From: Limnoperna fortunei
Taxonomy: Eukaryota; Mollusca; Bivalvia; Mytilida; Modiolidae
Direction: 5' to 3'
Assembly (NCBI GenBank): GCA_944474755.1
Contig: OX104120.1
Location: 41,768,067 to 41,832,066, forward strand
DNA: 64,000 bases
The notes under the pieces are model-generated. The model was not told where the DNA came from, ran no database searches, and was given only the letters and a program-made list of their open reading frames with translations. Below are positions 1 through 13,430 of this stretch, in pieces. A program made the translations under genes and the position numbers. Position 1 is the stretch's first letter, and each line of letters begins with the position of its first letter.

Positions 1-1372
1 TTAGCTGTTTACGTTTCTACCTAATAAACACACGAGTGAGCATATTTTTAGGTCATTAAGTAATTTGAAATATTTGGTAGGTGTATAAATTTTGTTATCT
101 GACCATTGATTTGTTCCGTTTGTCGTACTTCTTAAGACTTTCGCCGGATATTACTTACTACCGGATTTTAACCTGAGTAAACGACGGGTATCAATCGTTG
201 ATCATTATTTCCTCACCCTTCCGGAGCGCCAGGACTCGGCTCGGTTTGTTGTGGGGTTCGTGTTACTCTATAGTTGGTTTTTGTTATATCGGATCGGTTT
301 GTTTTGTGGTTGTCCCCTTTTTTCTGACTGTGGTTTTGTCTTTCCTTTGAATATTCCTCGGTATCTTCGATTTCTTTTTCATGTGTGCAGTCGAGAAATT
401 GTTCCTTTGAAATAAAATGATGTAATTTCTTAAAGAATGAATGGAAGGCGTTTTTAATCAGTATATATTTTATCTATTTTAATAAGATGAATATTTATTT
501 ATTTCAATCAGTTAAACTGCTAATAGGACAAATATTGGTACATACCAATATGCGGTAAATTTACAACAGGAAAACTTGCATCAAGGTTGGAGTAATGCAC
601 AACCTGCCATTAGTAAGACTCGAATTAATAACTTCTGTGTATACAGACCACGTGATACCGTGCTGACAACCCACAACGTGATGCCCCTTTGCACCATCTG
701 GGGACTCGCTGAGACGCTCTGGGGTCACGCGTTGAGAGCTACTCTCAGTAACCCGAACTATGCAAATAGTCGTTTTAAACGAACAAACAAACGCGTTAAA
801 ATGAATTTTTTAAAAGTGAAAATGTAACACTCTGACTCAACGCAACGTCCATGAAGCTAGCAAGTAAATCTTTAAATAAAATTGTTTTTTTTTCAAAATG
901 ATCTTCCACTATTAGGTCGCGAAATCGTGTAAAAAAAGTCGCAACTGCAAAATAATATGACACAAGCCCAACAACGCACACATGAGGAATATTCGATCGA
1001 CTGGTTTAAATGCAATTATTACATGGACATTAGCTTAAAATGAGCAAATTCGTTTTTTAAATACATGTTGTTTGATGTCATTTGGTTGTTTGATTTATGT
1101 TACATGAATATACAACTGAAGACTAATTATGAATAATGTCAAATTGTTGAAAGAAAAAAAAACATTTGAATACCCTTGTATACACTAATGTACATGACTT
1201 ATCTACAAGTCAAATTAATAAGGGCATGCCCTGTATTCTGGACAATGTCATGTACATGTCAATTGGGTCATCGTGTCATCTGAAACATGCAAACTGATCC
1301 AGTCACGAGCAGGTATGATACTATATCAGGCATATTTGGCGAGAACAACGTTGTAAAATATTTTTCTGATAG
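1..1372. other. intergenic, no gene recognised
   Basis: AT-rich sequence without a supported exon. The stretch from about 560 to 780 is richer in GC and reads open for 83 codons on the plus strand, but the peptide shows no family motif, no repeat and no splice context, so I do not call it a gene. Confidence 0.5.
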
Positions 1373-1574
1373 GCTTGAATCTCATGTAGCTAACATATAA
1401 TAGGCTTGATTCTCATATAGCTAACATATAATAGGTTTGATTCTCATGTAGCGAACATATAATAGGCTTGATTCTCATGTAGCTATTATATAATAGGATT
1501 GATTCTCATGTAGCTAACATATAATAGGATTGATTCTCATGTAGCTAGTATATAATAGGATGGATTTCTTGTAG
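1373..1574. repeat. 31-bp tandem repeat, six units
   Basis: Six consecutive 31-bp units of the form 'GCTTGATTCTCATGTAGC' + 'TAACATATAATAG' run from 1373 to about 1558, followed by a degraded partial unit. Units differ by one to four substitutions and no length changes. It is a minisatellite; no spacers are present, so it is not CRISPR-like. Confidence 0.9.
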
Positions 1575-3880
1575 TATAAATTGACAGTTCGACTGCTTTT
1601 CAATTTTTGGAAGAAACTTGGGTCAATAGGACAAAATTAAAAAAAGAGAACGAAAATAATGTTGTGTTAAGGGAATATAATTAAAGTATCGTTCAGGAAT
1701 TAAGAATGACACTGATCAGAAAAGAGAAACCGTGCAGTTTATAAATTCCTTACGAATAATACAACTACATGTACACGAGGAGTGAAATGCTTAGGCGTTG
1801 GATTGGAAGAGTAACCACTCGACGAAGAGTAACAGGATGATGCAGATCTAACTTAGGTCACGCAAAGTCTGAAGCCTTCCAAAATTTGAGTATTGGAAAA
1901 CTTTCAAAGTGTGGAGTTGGCTAAACCATGAGCTGTCAGAATTAGTTTGACAATCTAGAAAAAACCCTGTGTTCAAAGTTATCAGCAATAATAATCGACA
2001 ATTTTCTATTACCCCGGACCCCTGACCCCAAAAATAGAAATACATTATGTTGAAGAGGCAACGGTCCCCTGCAAAAATTTTAACATTAATATGGTCAGTA
2101 CGGTCAACATTAAAAGGGGTCTAAGGTACATGCAGTTGTTTTTGTTGTTTTAAAGACTTGGATATTGCTCAAAGCCTGCAAATTTGTTTCGTTGGTTTTG
2201 TCATTTTTAAATGCCTGGCTAAATTCTTCATAAATCGATAGGTTCAAGCTAATTGTATGGTTTTTCATGCTTCTTTAGTTTCTTGCAAATGAGTCTAGTT
2301 TAAAGAAAAACGCAAACACTACTATTACAACCGAATCAAGAAATCCAAGCGACAACTCATATTCCCGATGCAGTTGCGCCAAGCGTTCAGAACAGACAGA
2401 CAATGGAATTGAATTAGAATCAACCTTGGTCCATCGTTAAATTGCCTAATATTTTTTCAAGTATAATTCGTTTTCATACGTGGAGTGTAGCAGTCCTATT
2501 GAGAGACAGGTCTATATCGCGAGCTTAACACGAATGCTTTGTTGACTGCAACACTTCGTAATCCACTCAACGAACGGTGATGTTGAGAGGAAAACATATT
2601 TTTGGCTACGACAAGAAGTTAAGCTAAAGCAAAAACTGGAAAAAGCAAACATATCTTTCCACTAATTTAATAAAATATGGAAGAGCAGCATCATCAGGCT
2701 AAAAACCAAGATCAAGATCTGAGTGCTGGAGAACTACCCAGAAAGACAACCAGAGACTCTCATGAATAGGATTTACGGCTTCTACGACTGCTTTTTAGAC
2801 CCATGTACGTTTGTTGTGAAAGATGCGCATATGCAAACAATAATCGTCAAATTTTCTGTCCTTGAACAAACCAAATCTTGTATACCTAACATATTACTAG
2901 AGTAGTATAAATTTACAGTTCTTCTCACTCCAATATTTGGAAAATCTGATCAAAAGAATACCAAAACATTGCTTGCATGTATATAAACTAACTGTTGATT
3001 AATCAAGTTCCCCGTGCTTTGGTATTAAACTCAGTACTACGTTATACATGTATTACTGCAACAATTTGATAACGATTGCAACTTTTACATAGTAAAATGT
3101 TTCAAATAGAACATTTGAAAATGAACATTCCAATCATAGAAAATAAGTTAGATGAGTAAGAAAGTAAGTAAATTTTATTAAGAGTTGGATTGATATATTC
3201 ATACATGTAGTAACAAACATGTAGTATGAGCTCTTTTGAGCTCTTGAACCAACTTCATATTTTCCAACAGAACAGATCACAAAACATAACATGACAGCAC
3301 AAGATTAATATACATATTAAGGAGTATTCATACAAATTACATAAAGCAGAATTGCGTTTTAGATAGACAGCACAGCAATACATGCATTTTATATTTTATA
3401 TTAGCTATAGATTCATTTAAAAAAGCTAAGCACAAGTTTAAAAACATGCAAAGCACTAAACTAAAAGCAGACACATATACTTTAAAGCATATATTTCTCA
3501 TCAACCACATAAGAGCACCAATGCAGAGCACAAACTCAAGGAAAGCATACACAGTACATAAAAGCATAATAAGCACAAGCAACATAAAAATACATGCACT
3601 AAAGCAAATATTAAAAAAGAATAATTTAAAATTTTAGCAGAGACACAGCATAAAATAAAAAAGCATAAGGGTACTGTAATGAAACAAAAAATTTAGCAAG
3701 ACTTGCAGGATAAACCAAATAAATAAACTAAATATAGGTTCAATCGTTCTAAAGAACGATTAATAGGCTTTCCACTTTAAAAGAAGACCTTAAATAAATG
3801 ACCTTGAAACTAAAAAGCTAAGAAACATACGTAACTAAAAAAGAATAAGGCATTCAAAATACATAGTACCATGAAAAACA
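1575..3880. other. intergenic, no gene recognised
   Basis: No supported exon. A short related pair, 'AGTATAAATT(G/T)ACAGTTC', occurs at about 1573 and 2904, suggesting two remnants of one dispersed repeat. Near 3160-3260 there is a tract 'AAATTTTATTAAGAGTTGG' that resembles the tail inserted upstream of gene C at about 34590. Confidence 0.45.
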
Positions 3881-6610
3881 TTTAAAAAGGACTTTGACCT
3901 TGACTCTTACAGCATGACCTTGACCATGCTGAAGGTCAACAGTGATCAACATTGAAGATTTCATGCCAATATCTCTTGTAGTCATTGAGATATGACTACT
4001 TATAATATATACAAAAAATAGAAAATGACCTTGACCTTTGACCTTGTATTTGTTTTCAAGGTCAAGGGTCCTAATGATCTATAGTAAAGACTCCATGCCT
4101 CTACTATCAATAGTTGATAAGCAATTAATGAAAAACTAATTATCAATGGTTGTAATGGGGCATAACTCCTATAAGATGAAGCCGGATCCTTACCCTCCAA
4201 ATAGGAAAAAGTTGCGCCTTTATGAGACCAACATTTTATCCATTACAACTTATTGCCTATCTTTTACCGTTTCAAAGGAATAGCGATGACAAGACAATGC
4301 CAAAATTTCAAACGTGACCTTGACCTTTGGCCTTGAGTCCATTTTCAAGGTCAAGGTAAATGATGACTAATGATATAAGGTTTCATATAAATATCTATTA
4401 TAGTTACTGAGATAAAGTGATATAATGCAACTAACAATATATTTTAGTGGTCTAGGGGAGATAACTCTTATAAAAATGTCAAATAAAAAAAGTGACGATT
4501 CAAGATCTTAATATGATACACATTTTGGTAAAGGTTTCAATTCTCTATCTATTATAGTAAAGGAGGAGATCTGTACACAACACAATGTCAAAAATTAGAA
4601 TGTGACCTTGACCTTTGACCTTGTGACCTTTTTCAAGGTCAAGGTCAATGATGACCAACTGTGAAATATCTATTCTCTCTCACCTCTGGTTCATGAGTTA
4701 CTATGGTACAAATTGTACTTCCAATAAATAAGGGGAAATAACTCCAACAAGGAGTCGTCAAAATACTTTGCGCGATATGTAACAAATTGTCGCAATCAAT
4801 AGCTGACCATTTTGCAACAACATTTATTGCAAAATCTTTTACGGTTTCAAAGTTTATCTGTACACAAGCTTTTTTATGACAAGGGAAATAACTCCGTAAA
4901 GAAAAAGTGTTCGGTGTGACAGGGTCAACTGCGAAAGCGTAATGTCTCATACATTCATTGTACAAAATGTCTTTACGACATGTCGCGAAACAAAATTTAT
5001 AATGAGGAAAAAAAGTTGGCGGAAAAAAAATAAGAATAATAATAATAAGAAACAGACTAATAACAGTAAGTCTTTCCACTGGAAAGTGGAAAGCCTTAAT
5101 AATAAGAAACAGACAAAATGCAATAAGTCTTTCCACTGGAAAGTGGAAAGCCTTAATAAGTTCATTGGTTCTACCGAACAAATGAGAGGCTTTCCACTTA
5201 TTGCATAAATGACCTTGACATTGACTTTGGCTATATGGAAATTGAATCTTCTTTTCAAAATAAACAAAAGAAAGAAAAACCATTCGTATATCTTTTGAAA
5301 TAAAAAAGGTAAAAAAATAGGACGTTAATTGTGATAAATGACCTTGACTACCAAGTGTTTGATATTTGCATATTCAATGCTTTAAAAACAAATCATTTAC
5401 TTGTATTTACCATTTTATATACACGAAAAAGCAGAATTTCCAAAAAATATTATTTGACCTTGACTGCTGTCAATATGACCTTGACCATGCTGAGGGTCAA
5501 TAAAGGACCAACAGTGAAGATCCTTTGTCAATATGTCTTATAATTATGAAGAAATGCGTATTTATCATAAATACCCAAATTTATAAGATGACCTTGACCT
5601 TTTACCTTGTTTCTATTTTCAAGGTCAAGGGTCATAATGGTCTTTGGTGAAGTCCCCATGCCTCTACTATCAATAGTTAATAAGTTATCAATGAAAAAGT
5701 AAATATCAATGGTTGTAATGGGAGATAACTCCTATAAGATGAAGTCAAATCCTTTTCCTTTAAATAGAAAAAAGTTGCGCATTTATGAGGCCGACATTTT
5801 ATCCGTTATAAGTTATAAGCTATCTTTTACCGTTTCAAAGAAATAGCGATGACAAGATAATGTCAAAATTTCAAACGTGACCTTGACCTTTGACCTTGTG
5901 TCCATTTTCAAGGTCAAGGTCAATGATGACTAATGATATAAGGTTTCATATAAATATCTGTCATAGTTACTGAGATAACGCTATATACACTATATTTAAT
6001 TGATCCAGGGGAGATAACTCTTTCAAAAGTCAAATCATTTATAGTGACCTTTCAAGACCTTAATATGATACACATTTTGGTAAAAGATTTATTTCTGTAT
6101 CTCTTATGGTTCAGGAGGACAATCGCACACACCACAGTGTCAAAATTTAGAATGTGACCTTGACCTTTGACCTTGTGACCTTTTTCAAGGTCAAGGTCAA
6201 TGATGACCAACTGTGAAATATCTAGTCTCTATCACCTCTGGTTCATGAGTTATTATGGTACAAAATGTACTTCCAATAAATAAGGGGAAATAACTCCTAC
6301 TAAGAGTCGTCAAAATACTTTGCGCGATATGTAACAAATTGTCGCGATCAATAGCTGAGCATTTTGCAACAACTTTCATTGCGAAATCTTTTACGGTTTC
6401 AAAGTTTTTCTGCACACAAGATTTTTATGACAGGGGAAATAACTCCGTAAAGAAAAAGTGTTCGGTGTGACAGGGTTAACTGCGAATGCGTAATGTCTCA
6501 TACATTCATAGTACAAAATGTCTATACGACATGTCGCGAAACAAAATTTATAATGGGATAACAAAACTTGGCGGAAGAATAATAAGAATAATAATAATAA
6601 TTAAAGATCA
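3880..6610. repeat. two direct copies (~1.56 kb apart) of a TGACCTTGA-rich repeat
   Basis: The block from about 3895 to 5165 recurs at about 5455 to 6600 with roughly 1.56 kb offset; for example 'GACCTTGACCATGCTGA' is at about 3917 and 5479. Each copy contains runs of TGACCTTGACC and the inverted AAGGTCAAGGTCA, 'gggagataactcc'-type motifs, and the shared sequence 'GTCGCAACAAATTG'-like segment near 4780 and 6340. Short palindromes reading 'TCTTTCCACTGGAAAGTGG' lie at about 5070 and 5130. The long open frames across these blocks have no family motifs and I treat them as chance. Confidence 0.85.
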
Positions 6611-6949
6611 ACTGTTCGGTTGAACATTTGAGGGTCTTTCCATACTTATATTCATTTTGTATTACGTGATGACATTCAAAATAATCAACTTTTTGCGAAA
6701 TGTTATAATTTTGCTATAAATATTTAAAAAAGAAATTATTTTGTATTATTTGCTACATATTGGTATTCTAAGAGAGATAACTCTTATAAAATTTTGATAC
6801 AACTTTTCACGACATGTCTTAAATTACTCGTTATTATTAATAGAACATTTTAGGAAGAAAATCATTTCAATATCTTTGAAAATAGCAAAGGTCAAAAACT
6901 AGAACGTGACCTTGACACATGCAAGTTTTCAAGGTCAAAGGGCATGAGG

Positions 6950-8200
6950 GTCTATGGTGAAGACCTCGTGCCTCTATCATAAATGGTTAATGAGTTACAT
7001 GTGAAAAACAAATAAGTTACATAATAATGGGAGATAACTCCTATAAAATGAAGTCAAATCCTTTTCCTGTAAATTTGACAAAGTTGCTCCTTTAAGAGAG
7101 CAACATTTTGCACTCTTTAGTTTTCCTTTATCATTAATAGTTAATGAGTTACTTGTGAAAAACCAATAAGTTACATATATAATGGGAGATAACTCCTATA
7201 AAATGATGTCAAATCCGTTTACTGCCAATATAAAAAAGTTGCTCCTTTAAACGACCAACATTTTGCACTCTATAGTTTCCCTTTATCATTAATAGTAAAT
7301 GAGTAACATGGGAAAAACCAATAAGTTACATATATAATGGGAGATAACTCCTATAAAATGAAGTCAAATCCTTTTCATGTAAATGTAACAAAGTTGCTCC
7401 TATAAGAGATCAACATTTTGCACTCTTTACTTTCCCTCTATCATTAATAGTTAATGAGTACCATGTGAAAAACCAATCAGTTACTTATATAATGGGAGAT
7501 AACTCCTATAAAATGAAGTCAAATCCTTTTCCTGTAAATGTAACAAAGTTGCTCCTTTAAGAGATCAACATTTTGGACTCTTTAGTTTCCCTCTATCGTT
7601 AATAGTTAATGAGTAACATGTAAAAAACCAATAAGTTACATATATAATGGGAGATAACTCCTATAAAATGAAGTCAAATCCTTTTCTTGTAAATGTAACA
7701 AAGTTGCTCCTTTAAGAGACCAACATTTTGCACTCTTTCGTTTCCCTCTATCATTAATAGTTAATGAGTAACATGTAAAAAACCAATAAGTTACATATAT
7801 AATGGGAGATAACTCGTATAAAATGAAGTCAAATCCTTTACCTGTAAATGTAACAAAGTTGCTCCTTTAAGAGACCAACATTTTGCACTCTTTCGTTTCC
7901 CTTTATCATTAATAGTTAATGAGTAACATGTAAAAAACCAATAAGTTACATATATAATGGGAGATAACTCGTATAAAATGAAGTCAAATTCTTTCCCTAT
8001 AAATGTAACAAAGTTACTCCTTGAAGAGACCCACATTTTGCACTCTTTCGTTTCCCTCTATCATTAATAGTTAATGAGTACCATGTGAAAAAACAATCAG
8101 TTACATATATCATGGGAGATAACTCCTATAAAATTAATTCAAATTACTTCCCTCCAAATGTGACAAAGTTGCGCCTTACTAAGGCGAATATTTTACCCTC
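6950..8200. repeat. 155-bp tandem array, about eight units
   Basis: The anchor 'GGGAGATAACTC' occurs at 7029, 7184, 7339, 7494, 7649, 7804, 7959 and 8114, an exact 155-bp step each time. Each unit also carries 'ATGAAGTCAAATCC', 'AACAAAGTTGCTCCTTTAAG', 'CAACATTTTGCACTC' and 'TCATTAATAGTTAATGAGT'. The array is embedded in the TGACCTTGA-rich repeat family and appears to be an internal expansion of it. Confidence 0.95.
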
Positions 8201-8835
8201 AATAAGTGTTTATCTATCTTTTACCGTTTCAAAGGAGTAGCGGACACAAGCAAATGTCAAAATTTAGAACGTGACCTTGACCTTTGACCTTGTGTCCATT
8301 TTCAAGGTCAAAGGTCATGATGGTCTAAAGTGAAGACCCCAGGCCTCTATCTCTTTTAGTTGCAGAGATTTGTTTGAATATCACTTACTACTTTTATTTA
8401 AAGGGAGATAACTCCTATAACATGTCGTCAGAACCCTTCAATCAATCTGTCCCAAAGTTGCGCAAGGATATAGGACACATTTTGGTAAAGGTTTGGTATT
8501 GCTATCTTTTTTGGTTTCGGAGGAGTAGCAGACACAAGCTTTTTAGTAAAAGGGGAGATAACTCCGTAAAGGAAAAGGGTGCGGTCAGTCAGGGTGAACT
8601 GCGAAAGCGCAAAGGGTAACCGATATCAGATATAAAATATCAAAGCGACATGTCGCGAAGTGAAAAAACCAGACACCGAAATAAGTTGGCGGAAGAAAAG
8701 AGAAAATAATAATAATAATAATAATAATCAGAACAATAACTATAGGTCTTTCCACAGAAAGGTGGAAAGACCTAATAATAAGAAACAGACAAAATGCAAT
8801 AAGTCTTTCCACTGGAAAGTGGAAAGCCTTAATAA
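8160..8835. repeat. third partial copy of the TGACCTTGA-rich repeat
   Basis: From about 8216 the sequence again matches the blocks at 4255 and 5820 ('CTTTTACCGTTTCAAAGGA', TGACCTTGACC, 'TTTTCAAGGTCAAAGGTCA'). It ends with the AAT microsatellite (about 8705-8728) and the 'TCTTTCCACTGGAAAGTGG' palindrome seen also at about 5070 and 5130. Confidence 0.8.
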
Positions 8836-9605
8836 TCTATGAAGCAGACTTTACATGAAAGAAATCGTACTGGTGGGAAGTCAAACAGGCTGTGATTTAC
8901 ATGCTGTAAATATTAAATTATTAAAAATTAGATACATTTCAAGTATGAATTGTTGGAAATTTTCATCAGAGCCGAATCTTGAAACTTTTCACATACTGAC
9001 CACTCGTAACTTACTTTCTACGTTAATATATTCTATGAATATAGCGCGCGATATTGTAATATGGAAACTACTACAATATGAGTAAACTATGATATTACCA
9101 CTTCATATCCCATTATACTGACAAGTACATGTATAATGGAATTTCCTTATTGACACTTGGTGTGTTTTTGTTATTTTGTTTTGGTATTTTGTAAAAACGA
9201 AAATGGAATCATTCGTTTGGCCAGTTATGTTTGCTCCCTCTTCAATGGTGACAGATAGATCTAAAAGGTTAATGTATTCCCATATCATCTCTTACATATA
9301 CATGTATACTTCTTAATTTATTTCAACACTGTGAGATTACAAATTGAATAGTCCCGTACCCTCTTCTATGGTTAGTACAATGATACTAAGTTTGAAATCT
9401 CCAATTGTCCTTCCTAACTGTCTTACGAAGTAAAATGAATTTGCAGCATCGGGTTATTTGACACCCTACAGTTTCAAAAAATCAAAATTCCATTACTGTG
9501 TTTGGTTTAAGTACTTAAAGATGGGTTGATTATAAAAATGTGTTTATAAAAGTTTATTGCTTAAAACAACTCACGTTCAGTCCTTATTTATAATTAGGGA
9601 TAATA
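8836..9605. other. intergenic, no gene recognised
   Basis: AT-rich; the short open frames here carry no recognisable motif and no splice context. Confidence 0.4.
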
Positions 9606-9719
9606 CATTATTTAGTGAATACAACTGACCGCAGTAGTACGAGTAATTTTATAATAACTTGGACAGTTATTATAAAATTACTCGTACTACTGTGGTCAGT
9701 TGTATTCACTAAATAATGA
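9606..9719. repeat. near-perfect fold-back (hairpin) element
   Basis: The arm from 9606 (CATTATTTAGTGAATACAAC...) is repeated in inverse orientation ending at 9719, with arms of about 50 bases, one clear mismatch, and a loop of only a few bases around 9660. It looks like a small fold-back transposon or MITE remnant. Confidence 0.9.
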
Positions 9720-9894
9720 CTTTTGCTCAAATCAACTCACCCTCGCTCAATATTTACATTAAAATAACACAAGTCAGTTCGTGAATACATCTCCTTGCGG
9801 TAAAGATCAACTGAATGAGATATATTCTCTTTGTAGCACAAGTAGGTAGTGAGCGATTACAACTTTAATATAATAAAATGTTTTCAAAATAATT

Positions 9895-10160
9895 GTTAGT
9901 TATACCCTCCGCAAACTTGTTTTTTTGGGGGGGAGGGTATATAGGAATCACCCTGTCTGTCTGCCTGTCCGTCTGTCCACATCCCTTGTAAACGCTTCTC
10001 CTCCTAAACCGCCTAACAGATTTTGATGAAACTTTACATGAAGGAAGTACATCATATGTAGATGTGCATGACAAATTTTCGTCGCTGTCGGATATTATTC
10101 AGGGGAGATGATTGGGCTTGAAAGCGAAGCGGGGAGTATCCCTTAGTCCACACTTGTTTA
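9895..10160 (-). repeat. dispersed repeat with a CCGTCTGTCC tract
   Basis: A G-run followed by 'AGGGTATATAGGAA', then 'CTGTCTGTCTGCCTGTCCG' and 'ATTTTGATGAAACTTTACA' is typical in style of common molluscan interspersed repeats. The related tract 'CCGTCCGTCAGTCCGTCCG' occurs at about 14090. The strand is arbitrary and the family name is not known to me. Confidence 0.5.
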
Positions 10161-10572
10161 ATATTATTTTATTGGATAATAACAATATAATTCGGCTCAA
10201 TTAAGTCCGCTCCTCACAACAATTACAGTTACAAATCATAACAGTATGCACTACAACAATACATGTACTTATTGGTAAATGGTAATTAAAAGACTAAATA
10301 AAAAAAGACATTAAGTGTATTATGCAAAATGTATTACAAGAAAAGAAAAAAGCAAATTAATGTTAACTAGGGACTGATCAGCTTCCTAGACACATTTTAT
10401 TTGTTGTATATATGTTATTACTTCAGAAAATAATACCCGAGGTGTTATGGTCAGTGTAATTATCGTTGGCAAATAACAGTATATCAATGTGAATATCATT
10501 TGTATTTATTTCTGAGAATAGAGTTTTTTCTTCAACAATTGTCAAGAGGGAATGACAGTTTTCCTACCGAAT

Positions 10573-10672
10573 GTCAAGGTTTTTTTTTCGAATCCTCCGG
10601 GTTGCTCTCCCAACAAGAACTGGACGCCACGATATAGCTGAAAAATTATTAAAAACGGCGTTAACACCATTC
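10573..10672 (+). repeat. SINE 3' end fragment
   Basis: 'ACTGGACGCCACGATATAGC' followed by 'TGAAAAATTATTAAAAACGG' matches the 3' part of the full SINE at about 57720-57978. The tRNA-like head is missing. Confidence 0.75.
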
Positions 10673-11087
10673 AAAATCAAACAAAAAAATCATTTAAGAA
10701 AAATTGCACCTGTAGTGAATAACTGTAAGGATTAGGTTAATAGGATGTAAGAATTGTATTTGCATACATATCCCCAAACACGAATGATTTAGACAATGCC
10801 CGATATTCCGAGTGATTATTTGACATTTCAGGTCTTGGAAAAAAATGTGTATATTCAAGACTAGAACAATGTATCAACTTATGTTAAAACTTCTATGTAT
10901 TCTTAATACGGCATAAGGAATAAAGCTAAGATAAATGTCGATTGCCGCAGAAAAAGAGTACAGTTGGAGTAAATAGTCAAGAGAATTGCAACCTCACATA
11001 ACGGACCACTCGTAACTTATTTCCTTCTTTCTAATTCTAGGTTCAAAGAGTGCGGTATTGCAAGATAAAAACTACTAATGATGTGAG

Positions 11088-11292
11088 GCTTCGGTGGCCG
11101 AGTGGTTAAGGTAGTTCATCTACTATTGATCACGAGGTCTGTCAGCACTGAAGTAAGTTGTGGGTTCGAGTCTCACTGCGGTCCGGTTGCGCTTGACTCC
11201 AATCATTGACAAGCATTGCCAGTTTTCCTACCAAAAGGTCGGGGTTTTCTACGGGTACTCTGGTTTCCTCTCCCAAAAATAAACTGGAGAAT
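11088..11292 (+). repeat. tRNA-derived SINE, 3' truncated
   Basis: A pol III A box (TGGCCGAGTGGTTAAGG, about 11095) and a B box (GGGTTCGAGTCTCAC, about 11162) resemble the head of a tRNA-Ser/Leu-type SINE. The body continues 'ATTGCCAGTTTTCCTACC', 'GGTACTCTGGTTTCCTCTCC' and stops before the conserved tail. It may belong to one of the molluscan V-SINE-like families, which I could not verify. Confidence 0.85.
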
Positions 11293-11299
11293 GGAATCT

Positions 11300-12650
11300 C
11301 CTTTTTGACAACTTGCTACGTTCCAGTTATATTATTTTTGAAATAGTATTTTAAAAAGCGAAAATGGAATCGTCCTAATAGCAGATCATATTACCCCTAA
11401 AACATTATGACAGAAAGATCTTAAATGTTAATTGATCCCGATCCACTTTGTTTACCATGTTTACAATATTTCAACACTATGAGCCATCATCATTCGGAAG
11501 TTTGTCTTGTATTGGTGCATCACAAGCAACCACAGATATCCCACAATCCATGATGGGTGGATTTTACTCTTTAGTCAGAGAAACCGGGGATGGAGTTGGG
11601 AGAATTAGCTAATAGTAACACATCCTTGGAAATGGGTACTTTTGTTAACAAGCTACCGCTACTAAAGCGAGTCTACGCTATAAAGCTGTCAAAGTAGTTG
11701 AAAGTATCGTTATTTCCAGTCAATACTATTTCAACAGTTGCGCTTTATTTGAAGTCTGTATTTGTATTTTGTGTGCGACTGAAACAGATAAAAATATAAA
11801 ACGTCATTAAACATAACGTAAAAGCTAGAAAAAAACTGTATTGAGACCCTCGCTCCAAATATCATGCAAAATGCACATTTAAAATATCAGGTGCACAATG
11901 GCACTATGTGACGAAGATATTGTAAATTTTTTTCATCAAATTCAATTCAGTGGTAAAGAAGAAGTTGCTGCAAAGAGACAGGTACGCTGTGTGTCAAAGA
12001 ATGACAAACAAGTCCATAGTTTGCTATAACGTTTGGTATCGTCTCAATTTTGTAACGAAACCATTAAAGATCCATTCGGAACCAGACAGTCCGTACGTAC
12101 GCAAAACAGTTTTACTTACGAGTTAATTATTATAGAATCTTCTCCTGCCCTGTGACATCTGTTGCATTTTCTGTAAAAAGTCTTGCACACCAACTAGAAA
12201 AATTTAATTCATGAGGGCAAGTGTAAAAATTCGAGGACAATTAAAGAAAAAAAGTAAATCGTGTCAAAAGTGTCATGGTACGTAAGATTTAGCGAATGTA
12301 AATGCGATAGCTTTTAAGCGTTTATAAGACGTTACACAATATTTAATAGCATCAGGATCGCGTAGGTCAATTATTTACTGAAAATGACTACAATACTGAA
12401 CTTAACTTTGTTCAGAAATGGTAAGGAATGCAACCCCTTCACATTCCGACTAGTTACGTCAAATTACCTTTATTATTAGGCAGTACGCCGACCTTTTCAA
12501 TTCTATTAAAAATCAGACAATTGTTGGAAAAAACAACCTGCAGATTTAAAAAAAAGTTCGAAGCGACGATATAGTTCTGAGCTGAAGGAGAATTTGAACT
12601 GTTACATCGTACATTTTTAAGAAACAGAAAACACTTCGGTTAAAAATATA
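11300..12650. other. intergenic, no gene recognised
   Basis: No exon, SINE or clear repeat seen in this stretch. Confidence 0.4.
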
Positions 12651-12699
12651 CATTGCAACAATTTTTTTGTTGGGGGGGAATTAGATATGATTGTCAAAT

Positions 12700-12825
12700 T
12701 TTTGCTTTCCCTCAGCGGGATTCGAACTCACACCGTTGTGACACTGTGGCACCAATTCGCCTGCACCATGTCCAGCGGTCTAGACCCCTCGGCCAAATCC
12801 GCTATATAAAAAATATAGCTTCATT
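12700..12825 (-). repeat. second tRNA-derived SINE-like unit (copy 1)
   Basis: Read on the minus strand this has an A-box-like TTTGGCCGAGGGGTCTAG and a B box GAGTTCGAATCCCGC, with a tRNA-like spacing between them. The same unit recurs, whole or partial, at about 13137-13210, 13217-13330 and 13437-13556. Confidence 0.75.
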
Positions 12826-13010
12826 AACCGGGGTGAATCTTAGACATAGACATAGTACATGTGTACTAGCGTGTGACGATGGAATTTTCGTAACCAATAC
12901 GTATTAATCTGACAGTAATCTAATTCAGCATTTTTGTATATATTATATAGGATGACAAAGTTACTTGTCATGCAGTCACAGTAAGTAAATTATATACAAA
13001 CGTCTAAGTA

Positions 13011-13353
13011 TTGTGACAACCATATAATATATCTATCCAGCGGATTTCTGAAACATCAGAAATACAGGGTTAATATCAAATATTTATATATACGTCTACA
13101 AATTAAGCCCAACACTGTTTGAATCAGATTTTCAACACTGTCAAATTTTTGCTTTCCCTCAGCGGGATTCGAACTCACACCGTTGTGACACTGTGGCACC
13201 AATTCGCCCAATTTTCAACACTGTCAAATTTTTGTTTTCCCTCAGCGGGATTCGGACTCACACCGTTGTGACACTGTGGCACCAATTCGCCTGCACAAAC
13301 ATAGACCCCTCGGCCAAATCCGCTAAAAACAGTGTTGGGCTTAATTTGTAGAC

Positions 13354-13430
<77 letters not shown>

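Noticed and set aside
576..827. 83-codon open frame near the window start
   Set aside because: No recognisable domain and no conserved context; the GC-richer segment may be a repeat.
1373..1574. 31-bp repeats as a CRISPR array
   Set aside because: Units are contiguous without spacers, the genome is eukaryotic, and there are no cas genes.
4645..5283. Long minus-strand open frame of 212 codons
   Set aside because: It runs through the TGACCTTGA-rich repeat and its palindromes, contains the same peptide twice because of the duplicated palindrome, and shows no family motif.
11088..11200. tRNA-Ser or tRNA-Leu gene
   Set aside because: A and B boxes are present, but the sequence does not close an acceptor stem and continues into the SINE body shared with other copies.
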